Part shown: positions 56,395-64,000 of the stretch, piece by piece
How the letters are laid out: each line of letters opens with the position of its first letter
Numbering within the stretch: position 1 is the first letter of the stretch
NCBI RefSeq assembly: GCF_017916455.1
Contig: NZ_JAFMSY010000002.1
Span: 186,001-250,000, forward strand
From: Nocardioides xinjiangensis
GTDB taxonomy: Bacteria; Actinomycetota; Actinomycetes; Propionibacteriales; Nocardioidaceae
Reading direction: 5' to 3'
DNA: 64,000 nt
Notes under the pieces: generated by a model
Told to the model about the DNA's origin: nothing
What the model saw: the letters and a program-made list of their open reading frames with translations, nothing else
Database searches by the model: none
Made by a program: the position numbers and the translations under genes

Positions 56395-57696
56395 ATGCGC
56401 AGCACCGCCTCGATCCTGCACCTCGACCTGGACGCCTTCTTCGCCGCCGTCGAGCAGCGCGACAAGCCGTCGCTGCGCGGCAAGCCGGTCATCGTCGGCG
56501 GCACGGGCGGGCGCGGCGTGGTGTCCACGGCGTCGTACGAGGCACGCCGGTACGGCGTCGGGTCGGCGATGTCGACCCGCGAGGCACGGGCGCGGTGCCC
56601 GCACGCGGCGTTCCTGAGCGGCCGGTTCCACGCCTACCGCGACACCAGCAAGCGGGTCATGGAGGTGCTGCGCGACCTGTCCCCCCTCGTCGAGCCGCTG
56701 TCGCTCGACGAGGCCTTCGTCGACCTCGCCGCCGCCGGGCTGCCCGACCTCGAGGTGGCGACGGTCACCGCGGTGGGCGAGCGGCTGCGTGAGCGCGTGC
56801 ACGAGGTGACGGGCGGCCTGACCGCGACGGTCGGCATCGCGTCGTCGAAGTTCCTCGCCAAGGTGGCCAGCGAGCTCGACAAGCCCGACGGGATGACGGT
56901 CGTCGCGCCCGGCACCGAGCTCGAGCTGCTCCGGCCCATGACCGTCCACGTCATCCCCGGCGTCGGCCCGGCGACCGCCGAGCGCCTGCGCCGCGCCGGC
57001 ATCCACACCATCGCCGACCTCGAGCGCACCAGCGAGGAGGAGCTCGTGCGGCTGCTGGGGCAGGCGCACGGCCAGGGGCTGTGGCAGCTGGCGCGCGCAC
57101 AGGACGCCCGACCCGTCGTGGCCGAGCGGGAGGCCAAGTCGATCAGCGTGGAGGGGACCTACGACTCCGACCTCACGGACCGCCGGCTGATGGAGGGCCT
57201 GCTCACCCGGCAGGCGCGGGAGGTCGGCACCCGCATGCGCAAGAACGGCATCTCGGGACGCACGGTGACGATCAAGGTGCGGCTGCACGACTTCACGACG
57301 CTGAGCCGGTCCAGCACGCTCTCCAGCCCGACCGACGACGGCGGCACGATCGGGCGGGTCGCGCGGTCGCTGCTGGCCGACCTCGACACGACGGGCGGCG
57401 TCCGCCTGCTCGGCGTCGGCGTCTCGGGGCTGGCCGACTGGGTGCAGGAGGACCTCTTCGGCGAGGCCGAGGAGGACGAGGAGCACGAGGTCGTGCTGCC
57501 GGAGCCGCCGCGGCGCACCTGGCCCCCGGGCGCCGACGTGGTCCACGACGAGATGGGCCCGGGGTGGGTGTGGGGCTCGGGTGCCGGCGTGGTGACCGTG
57601 CGCTTCGAGACCGCGGAGACCCCGCCCGGCCCGGTGCGCAGCTTCCGGACCGACGACCCCGCGCTGCACCGCTTCGAGCCGCCCGCGGACGACTGA
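56395..57696 (+). CDS. dinB: DNA polymerase IV
   Basis: 433 residues, Y-family. The palm motif ILHLDLDAFFAAVEQ and the catalytic YSLDEAFVD-like PLSLDEAFVDLAAAG are present; the helix-hairpin-helix HVIPGVGPATAERLRRAGIHTIADLE and little-finger domain follow. The C-terminal extension ends RSFRTDDPALHRFEPP after a TWPPGADVVHDEMGPGWVWGSGAGVVTVRFE segment usual in actinobacteria. It performs translesion or mutagenic synthesis. No LexA box is visible upstream. The ATG at 56395 has GGAG twelve bases upstream. Confidence 0.94.
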   Translation: MRSTASILHLDLDAFFAAVEQRDKPSLRGKPVIVGGTGGRGVVSTASYEARRYGVGSAMSTREARARCPHAAFLSGRFHAYRDTSKRVMEVLRDLSPLVEPLSLDEAFVDLAAAGLPDLEVATVTAVGERLRERVHEVTGGLTATVGIASSKFLAKVASELDKPDGMTVVAPGTELELLRPMTVHVIPGVGPATAERLRRAGIHTIADLERTSEEELVRLLGQAHGQGLWQLARAQDARPVVAEREAKSISVEGTYDSDLTDRRLMEGLLTRQAREVGTRMRKNGISGRTVTIKVRLHDFTTLSRSSTLSSPTDDGGTIGRVARSLLADLDTTGGVRLLGVGVSGLADWVQEDLFGEAEEDEEHEVVLPEPPRRTWPPGADVVHDEMGPGWVWGSGAGVVTVRFETAETPPGPVRSFRTDDPALHRFEPPADD

Positions 57697-57717
57697 CCGC
57701 CGCGCCGACGGGCCGGA

Positions 57718-58578
57718 TCAGCGCGTCCGCAGGGTGACCCGGTTCCCCGGCCGCAGCTGCGCGCACAGGTCGAGGTCGTCGTCCTCGACGAGTGCGACGA
57801 CGGGATAGCCGCCCGTGGTGGGGTGGTCGGCGAGGAACACCACCGGCTGGCCCGACGGCGGCAGCTGCACGGCGCCCAGCACGATCCCCTCGCTGGGCAG
57901 CTCGCCGCCCCGGCGCTCCACCCGCGGGCCGCTGAGGCGCAGGCCCACCCGGTCGCTGTCGGGGGCGACGACGTACGCCGCCCCGTCGAGGGCGGCCCAC
58001 GCGCCGCGGCCGAGCCAGTCCGCACGGGGGCCGGGCACCAGGCGGAGCACAGGCGCGCGGGGCCGCACGACCGGCGCTGGCGGCGGCTCGGGCAGCGCAC
58101 CGGGCGCACCCAGGGCCAGCAGGTCGCCCGCGGACAGCCGCGGCGGACCGACCCCCGCGAGCGTGTCCGTGGAGCGGGAGCCCAGCACGGGGTCCACGTC
58201 GAGGCCGCCCGCGAAGGCGACGTAGGACCGGACCCCCGTGATGGCCCGACCGACGGTGAGCAGCGCTCCGGCGGGCACCGTGACGGGCATGCCGTGCGCG
58301 ACGTGGCGGCGGTCGACCACCACGTCGCACGCCGCGCCGGTCACGGCGACGGTCACCGCCCGGCGTGGCCGCAGCACGATCCCGCCCAGAGTCGTCTCGA
58401 CGACGGCGTCGTCCGGGGCCCCGCCGACGAGCCGGCGGGCCAGCGCGGCGGCACCGCGGTCCAGGGCGCCGGCGCGGGGCACCCCGAGGTGGGCCCACCC
58501 GTGGCGGCCGAGGTCCTGCAGGGTGGACAGGGGTCCGGGGTCGACGACCTCGACGCCGGGCCGCCCGCCACCGCTCAC
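57718..58578 (-). CDS. pxpC: 5-oxoprolinase subunit PxpC
   Basis: 286 residues. The carboxyltransferase-like domain has VVDPGPLSTLQDLGRHGWAHLGVPRAGALDRGAAALARRLVG, then FAGGLDVDPVLGSRSTDTLAGVG and the C-terminal GAVQLPPSGQPVVFLADHPTTGGYPVV. With PxpA and PxpB it hydrolyses 5-oxoproline to glutamate using ATP. The GTG at 58578 overlaps the pxpB stop as GTGA, so pxpB-pxpC translation is coupled. It converges on dinB (21 bp). Confidence 0.92.
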   Translation of the reverse strand: MSGGGRPGVEVVDPGPLSTLQDLGRHGWAHLGVPRAGALDRGAAALARRLVGGAPDDAVVETTLGGIVLRPRRAVTVAVTGAACDVVVDRRHVAHGMPVTVPAGALLTVGRAITGVRSYVAFAGGLDVDPVLGSRSTDTLAGVGPPRLSAGDLLALGAPGALPEPPPAPVVRPRAPVLRLVPGPRADWLGRGAWAALDGAAYVVAPDSDRVGLRLSGPRVERRGGELPSEGIVLGAVQLPPSGQPVVFLADHPTTGGYPVVALVEDDDLDLCAQLRPGNRVTLRTR

Positions 58579-59168
58579 CCGGCGTCCTCGAACCGCACCC
58601 GGGTCCCCGGCGCCAGGAGGGCGGGCTGCTCCCGCGCGGCGTCCCACAGGACGGCGTGGGTGGTGCCGAGCAGGAGCCAGCCGCCGGGCGAGGCCGTCGG
58701 GTAGACGCCGCACCACGTGTCGGCGAGGCCGACCGCTCCGGCCGGCACGCGCGAGCGCGGCGACTCCAGGCGCGGGACGGCCCGGTCCGCGGGCAGGCCG
58801 CCGAGGTAGGAGAAGCCCGGCGCGAACCCGCAGAAGAGCGCGACGAACTCCACGGACGTGTGGACGGCGACGACCTCCTCCACCGAGCAGCCCCAGTGGC
58901 CGGCGACCGCCTCGAGGTCGGGCCCTGAGTACGTCACCGGCACCCGCACGAGGGGGCCGGACCTGCCGGCGGCGGCGATGGGCCGGTCCGGCAGCGCCGC
59001 CCGGACCAGCGCGGGGTCCACGCCGTCGAAGAGGACGGTGGTCGCCGCGGGGACGATGTCGTCGGCGCGCACCCCGGAGTCCCGGGCCCACGCGGCCAGC
59101 GACGCCGCGGCGGCCGCGTCCTCGACCTCCACGAGGCACGCGCGAGGGCCGACGGGGACGACCCTCAC
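58575..59168 (-). CDS. pxpB: 5-oxoprolinase subunit PxpB
   Basis: 197 residues. The allophanate-hydrolase subunit 1-type fold begins RVVPVGPRACLVEVEDAAAAASLAAWA and contains VRVPVTYSGPDLEAVAGHWGCSVEEVVAVHTS, AFCGFAPGFSYLGG (as FVALFCGFAPGFSYLGGLP) and RSRVPAGAVGLADTWCGVYPTASPGGW. It works with PxpC. The GTG at 59168 overlaps the stop of pxpA as GTGA; the pxpA reading frame ending at that stop is the one shifted by the extra base. Confidence 0.92.
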   Translation of the reverse strand: MRVVPVGPRACLVEVEDAAAAASLAAWARDSGVRADDIVPAATTVLFDGVDPALVRAALPDRPIAAAGRSGPLVRVPVTYSGPDLEAVAGHWGCSVEEVVAVHTSVEFVALFCGFAPGFSYLGGLPADRAVPRLESPRSRVPAGAVGLADTWCGVYPTASPGGWLLLGTTHAVLWDAAREQPALLAPGTRVRFEDAG

Positions 59169-59915
59169 GGGACCCACCGTCCCTCCGCTCGGGCGTCCGG
59201 GGCAGGGGCCGACCAGCAGCTCCGCACGTGCAGGCCGGCGGCCTCCAGCGCGCGGCGTACGGCCCCGGCGGTGGTGACCGCGCCGGGAGAGTCGCCGTGC
59301 ACGCACACCGAGTGCACCTGCGCCGCGAGCCCCACCGCTTCGCCGGGCCACCTCGTCGGGGTCGGTGACCAGCGCTCCCGGCCGGTCCCGCGGCAGCAGC
59401 CCGCCCTCCGGGGTGTAGCCGCGGTCGGGAAAGCCCTCGAGCCGGACCCCGCGGCCGCGCTCGCCTGCCAGCGAGAGCAGCAGCGAGCCCGGCATGCCCA
59501 GCACCGGCAGGTCGCCCGACCCGTCCAGCACGGCGCTCGCCTGGAGCCCGTCGACCGCGACCCGGTGGTAGAGCGCGCCGTGCGGCTTGAGGTAGGCCAC
59601 TCCCCCGCCCTCCGAGGCGGCGACGGCGGACAGGACGCCGACCTGCTCCGCGACCTGCTCACGCAGCACCGCAGGCGGCACGTCGCGCGCCACGCGGCCG
59701 AAGTTCTCCCGGTCGTCGTAGGAGACCTGCGCGCCGACCGTCACCCCGCTCGCCACAGCGCCCGCGCACACCGTGCGCATCGTCTCCGGGGTGCCGGCGT
59801 GGAAGCCGCACGCCACGTTGGCGCTCGTGACGACGGCGAGCAGGCCGGCATCGTCGGTGACCTCCTCACCGAGGTCGGCGTTGAGGTCCACCGATCGGTC
59901 GCGCCCGCTCCGCAT
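59165..59915 (-). pseudogene. pxpA: 5-oxoprolinase subunit PxpA (LamB/YcsF), frameshifted
   Basis: From the ATG at 59915 the frame encodes VDLNADLGEE, SANVACGFHAGTPETMRT, AYLKPHGALYHRV and FPDRGYTPEGGLLPRDRPGALVTDPDEVARR, then departs into nonsense. The expected family ending AVGLAAQVHSVCVHGDSPGAVTTAGAVRRALEAAGLHV resumes in the next frame and stops at 59165, exactly at the GTGA junction with pxpB. Removing one A of the pair at 59339-59340 (minus-strand CGAAGCGG to CGAGCGG) restores a 249-residue protein. The span is 751 bp, one more than a multiple of three. It is either a genuine inactivation or a sequencing error. Confidence 0.88.
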
Positions 59916-60022
59916 GGACCCAGTCTCCCGGGGAACCCCTGAGAAGTCCCTGAGAGTTCGGCGTTCCTGCAACTCGGCGGGGTACTGGCTCGTCATGGCA
60001 GGTGAAGGCACCAATCCGATGG

Positions 60023-60048
60023 GGAATCCCGCAGCGGACACAGGCGTT
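60023..60048 (+). promoter_or_regulatory. SigR/SigH-type promoter in front of the sigB-like gene
   Basis: GGGAAT (60022-60027) is followed by exactly 18 bases and GTT (60046-60048, then GG), as at the DUF7455 promoter. The ATG at 60097 is 49 bases further, with GGAGG in the leader. In M. tuberculosis sigB is under SigE/SigH-type control, which agrees. Confidence 0.7.
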
Positions 60049-60096
60049 GGAACAGACGTGCGACAAGGGCTGGTCGCACAGGAGCAGGAGGACGAC

Positions 60097-61059
<963 letters not shown>

Positions 61060-61063
61060 CCCC

Positions 61064-62398
61064 TCAGTACGCCGCGGACTCCAGGTTCGCGCTCGCGGCC
61101 TGTGCCCGCTCGACGACGTCGGCGGGCACAGGCCGTCGTGCTGCCACCCGGGCCTGCCACTCCTGGACGGCCACGACCCGTGCGGCGGCCTCCTCGACGC
61201 GCTCGCGCGAGATGTCGCCGGACTGCAGCGCCTCGACGACGATCCGGTGGGTGGTCGCGGTGTCGACGGGCATGAGCAGCAGGTCGGCCCCCGCCTCGAG
61301 CGCCTGCAGCGCCGGCGTGGGGCGCCCGCCGACGGCGCCCATGCCGAGGGAGTCGGTGATGGTGACGCCCTCGAAGCCGAGGTCGTCGCGCAGGAGGTCG
61401 TAGACCTCGGGCGCCATGCTGGCCGGGACGCCCGGAGCGATGGCGGTGAGGTCGAGGTGGCTCAGCATCACCGCGGGAGCGGCGTGCCGGACCGCGGCCG
61501 CGAAGGGCGGCAGGTCGTGCGCCTCGATCTCCGCGAGCGAGGAGTCGACGACGGGGAGGGTGTCGTGGCTGTCGGCCGTCGCGGTGCCGTGGCCGGGGAA
61601 GTGCTTGACGGTGGAGACGATGCCGGCGTCGTCGTACCCCTTGACGGCCGCGCCGACGGCCTGGGCCGCGACCGACGGATCGGTGGAGGGCGACCGCGCG
61701 CCAATCGTGGGATCGGCGGCGCCGATGGTGACGTCGGCGACGGGCGCGAACACCCATGTGAAGCCGAGGCTGCGCAGCTCGAGGCCCGTGGTCTCCGCGG
61801 CGGCCCGGGTGACCCGTCGGCCGAGCCGCGCGTCGGCCTGGACCGCGAGGCCGGCGGACTGGAAGTGGGGGAACTCCGTGGCGATGCCTCGCAGGTGCGA
61901 GACGTAGCCGCCCTCCTGGTCGACGCCCACGACGGGCGGGAAGTCGCGACCGTCGGCGGCGGCGGCGCGCGCCACCGCGCCGGTCATCGCGAGCACCTGG
62001 GCCCGGTCCACCACGTTGTCGCCGGTGACCGAGACGCCGGCGAGGTGCAGCTCGCGCACCATCCGCGCCGGCTCCTGTGGGTCCGTGCCGTGGAAGCGGC
62101 CCACGATCACCCCTCCGGCCAGCTGCTCGGAGGTCCACGTGCTCACCAGCTCGCGGGCGTCCTCCAGCTCGCCCACGGTCGGCCCCCAGGAGGTCGGCGT
62201 GTCCGGGTCGACCTCCTCGGTCGGCTCGGACGCCCCGGGGTCGGCCGGTGACGACGAGGTCGCCGGCGACGAGGACCCCGACCCGGCGGACGGGTCGGTG
62301 GACGACGGCCGGTCGTCGGAGGCGCCGAGGCCGGCGCAGCCGCTCACGAGCAGGACCCCTGCGGCGACCGCGGCGAGACGGGGTCGGATCTGGAGCAC
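61064..62398 (-). CDS. GH3-family beta-N-acetylglucosaminidase-like lipoprotein (NagZ type)
   Basis: 444 residues. A lipobox LLVSGCAG (about 16-23) precedes a Ser/Asp/Pro-rich linker to about 70. The catalytic domain has VDQEGGYVSHLRG, the NagZ signature STVKHFPGHGTATADSHD (His/Asp dyad) and the nucleophile in VTITDSLGMGAVGG. Secreted actinobacterial members act in peptidoglycan turnover. The GTG at 62398 follows TAGCCT (62405-62410) by six bases, a leaderless arrangement. Confidence 0.93.
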   Translation of the reverse strand: MLQIRPRLAAVAAGVLLVSGCAGLGASDDRPSSTDPSAGSGSSSPATSSSPADPGASEPTEEVDPDTPTSWGPTVGELEDARELVSTWTSEQLAGGVIVGRFHGTDPQEPARMVRELHLAGVSVTGDNVVDRAQVLAMTGAVARAAAADGRDFPPVVGVDQEGGYVSHLRGIATEFPHFQSAGLAVQADARLGRRVTRAAAETTGLELRSLGFTWVFAPVADVTIGAADPTIGARSPSTDPSVAAQAVGAAVKGYDDAGIVSTVKHFPGHGTATADSHDTLPVVDSSLAEIEAHDLPPFAAAVRHAAPAVMLSHLDLTAIAPGVPASMAPEVYDLLRDDLGFEGVTITDSLGMGAVGGRPTPALQALEAGADLLLMPVDTATTHRIVVEALQSGDISRERVEEAAARVVAVQEWQARVAARRPVPADVVERAQAASANLESAAY

Positions 62399-62438
62399 GC
62401 CCGGAGGCTACCGGCCAGACCCCCGGGACCGGGAAACG

Positions 62439-63044
62439 TCAGGCGGCCCCGGCGCGCGCGGAGAGCTCGGCGTAGACCTCCTCGATGCGCCGACGCAGGT
62501 CGTCGAGGGTCCCGGCGTTGACGACGACGTGCGTCGCGATCGACAGCCGGTCCTCCCGGGAGGCCTGGGCGGCGATCCGCGCCTCGGCCTCCTCGCGCGT
62601 CCAGCCGCGGTCCTCGACCATCCGCGACACCTGCACCTCCGTCGGTGCGTCCACCACGACGACGGCGTCGAACTGCCCCGCCCGGCCCACCTCGGCCAGC
62701 AGCGGGATGTCGTGCACCACCACCGCTCCCGGGTCGGCCGCCGCCTCCAGCTCGGCGCTGCGCCGGTGGACGAGGGGATGGACGATGGACTCCAGTCGCC
62801 TGCGTGCCGCCGGGTCGGCGAAGACCAGGGCGCCCATGGCGGGCCGGTCGAGCTCGCCGTCGGGGGTCAGGAGGTCGGGACCGAACTCCTCGACCACGGC
62901 TGCGAGGCCCGGCGTGCCGCGCGCGACGACCTCCCGGGCGATCACGTCGGCGTCGACGACGACGGCGCCCAGGCCCGCGAGGATCGCGGACACCGTGCTC
63001 TTGCCCGAGGCGATGCCTCCGGTGAGTCCGACCCGGACGGTCAC
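62439..63044 (-). CDS. coaE: Dephospho-CoA kinase
   Basis: 201 residues. The P-loop GLTGGIASGKSTVSAIL (about 6-22), VVDADVIAREVV, the HPLVHRRSAE region and VVHDIPLLAEVG are diagnostic. It performs the last step of CoA biosynthesis, phosphorylating dephospho-CoA. The GTG at 63044 has GGAGGAGGA upstream. Unlike many relatives it shows no C-terminal DUF or UPF0157 (GrpB-like) extension. Confidence 0.95.
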   Translation of the reverse strand: MTVRVGLTGGIASGKSTVSAILAGLGAVVVDADVIAREVVARGTPGLAAVVEEFGPDLLTPDGELDRPAMGALVFADPAARRRLESIVHPLVHRRSAELEAAADPGAVVVHDIPLLAEVGRAGQFDAVVVVDAPTEVQVSRMVEDRGWTREEAEARIAAQASREDRLSIATHVVVNAGTLDDLRRRIEEVYAELSARAGAA

Positions 63045-63099
63045 TGGTCCTCCTCCGCGACGACGGTCACGACGGTCGAGCGTACGACGCCGCGGGCGC

Positions 63100-64000
63100 T
63101 CAGGCCTGCCGGCCGGGCGCCTGCGCGACGGCCTTCTCGGCGGCGGCCAGCAGCACGCAGGTCGCCACGGCCTCCATGGCGGCGGTGACCTCGGCGACCG
63201 GCGGCATCGTGGGGGCCAGCCGGATGTTGGTGTCCTCGGGGTCGCGCTTGTAGGGGAACGACGACCCGGCCGGGGTCAGCGCGACACCGGCCGCCTTCGC
63301 GAGCTCCACGACCCGGCTCGCGGTGCCGGGGACGACGTCGAGGTTGACGAAGTAGCCGCCCGTCGGCGTGTTCCACGTCGCGACCCCCCGCCCGCCGAGC
63401 CGCTCGGTCAGCACCCGGTCGACCTCGGCGAACTTCGGCGCGATGATCTCGCGGTGCTTGACCATGTGGTCGCGCACGCCCTGGGGCGAGCCGAAGAACT
63501 CGACGTGGCGCAGGTGGTTGACCTTGTCGGGGCCGATCGACCCGTTGCCGAGGTGCCCGAGGTACCAGCCGACGTTCGCCGTCGAGGCGGCCAGGAACGC
63601 GACGCCGGCGCCGGCGTAGGTGATCTTCGACGTCGAGGCGAACATCACGGGGCGGTCCGGGTGGCCCGCGGCCGAGGCCAGCGTGAGGATGTCGGCGCTC
63701 TTGGCCTCGTCCTCGGTGAGGTGGTGCAGCGCGTAGGCGTTGTCCCAGAAGATCTTGAAGTCCGGTGCGGCCGTCGGCATCGCGGCGAGCCGCGCGGCGA
63801 CGTCCTGGCTGCAGACCGCGCCCGTCGGGTTGGCGTACGTCGGCACGACCCACATCCCCTTGACCGACGGGTCGTCGGCGACGAGCGCGGCCACGGCGTC
63901 GGCGTCGGGGCCGTCGTCGTTCATCGGCACGGTCACCATCTCGATGCCGAGGCTCTCCAGCAGCGTGAAGTGCCGGTCGTAGCCCGGGACCGGGCACACG
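63100..64000 (-). CDS. Class I/II aminotransferase (AspC-like, type Ic), 5' end outside window
   Basis: About 300 C-terminal residues are visible. The PLP region shows WVVPTYANPTGAVCSQD, IFWDNAYALHHLTED and the Schiff-base lysine in FASTSKITYAGAGVAF. The late arginine is in DTNIRLAPTMPP. The start PVPGYDRHFTLLESLGIE matches the type Ic aspartate aminotransferase subgroup (Rv3565-like, from memory). The gene reaches the window edge at 64000, so the N-terminus of about 120 residues is missing. Confidence 0.9.
   Translation of the reverse strand, partial: VCPVPGYDRHFTLLESLGIEMVTVPMNDDGPDADAVAALVADDPSVKGMWVVPTYANPTGAVCSQDVAARLAAMPTAAPDFKIFWDNAYALHHLTEDEAKSADILTLASAAGHPDRPVMFASTSKITYAGAGVAFLAASTANVGWYLGHLGNGSIGPDKVNHLRHVEFFGSPQGVRDHMVKHREIIAPKFAEVDRVLTERLGGRGVATWNTPTGGYFVNLDVVPGTASRVVELAKAAGVALTPAGSSFPYKRDPEDTNIRLAPTMPPVAEVTAAMEAVATCVLLAAAEKAVAQAPGRQA

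Overview
The window is about 64 kb of very GC-rich, gene-dense chromosome from an actinobacterium. GTG starts are frequent, neighbouring genes often overlap by four bases, and there is a run of actinobacteria-specific families (DUF3159, DUF3710, DUF3093, DUF4193, DUF4235, DUF3105, DUF4192, DUF5998, SepH, CeoB/CeoC). A Nocardioides-like member of Nocardioidaceae fits best, but that assignment is an inference from protein style and not from a database match. I see no rRNA, tRNA, prophage, transposase or CRISPR array. Nearly everything is chromosomal core.

Layout. 1-12.9 kb: the end of a beta-oxidation multifunctional protein, a five-copy tandem hairpin array, an amino acid permease, dxs, an SMP-30-like protein, a small gene under a near-perfect SOS (LexA) box, a thiamine-related pair (YjbQ family plus thiamine-binding MTH1187 family), and an acn-HIT-like-DUF3105 operon. 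12.9-23.3 kb: a conserved actinobacterial block that, from memory, follows the order of M. tuberculosis Rv2689c-Rv2701c: TRAM methyltransferase, KimA/APC-type transporter, divergent ceoB-ceoC, DUF3159, OB-fold protein, DUF3710, dut, DUF3093, DUF4193, inositol monophosphatase. The coproporphyrin ferrochelatase gene follows. 23.3-34.7 kb: MFS transporter, D-arabinono-lactone oxidase-like flavoprotein, TRIC-like channel, sepH, MOSC protein, rhodanese, thymidine kinase, and a phosphodiesterase/DUF5998/GNAT-acyl-CoA synthetase operon. 34.8-44.6 kb: the two topoisomerase IV-type subunits flank an LprG-P55-like lipoprotein/MFS pair, a beta-carbonic anhydrase, and an ECF41 sigma factor with its NmrA-like partner. 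44.8-64 kb: DUF7455, DUF456, two secreted or lipid-anchored enzymes, a DASS transporter, the primary sigma factor, DNA repair genes (HhH-GPD, dinB), a GCS2 ligase, a pxpABC operon whose pxpA carries a one-base frameshift, a sigB-like sigma factor, a GH3 lipoprotein, coaE and the end of an aminotransferase gene.

Regulation. Many genes carry a TAnnnT -10 element six to eight bases before the start codon, the signature of leaderless transcripts. Nine gene junctions are GTGA overlaps, suggesting translational coupling. Three intergenic sites match the thiol-stress ECF (SigR/SigH) consensus GGGAAT-N18-GTT, in front of DUF4193, DUF7455 and the sigB-like gene. An SOS box sits exactly in the spacer of the leaderless promoter of a 138-codon unknown gene. 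An 18-bp palindrome precedes acn. A 28-base block (21 identical positions) is shared upstream of the ECF41 gene and its neighbour. The most promising leads are the SOS-controlled unknown gene, the three-member thiol-stress promoter set, the ECF41 promoter pair and the hairpin array. All reading was by eye; nothing was run.
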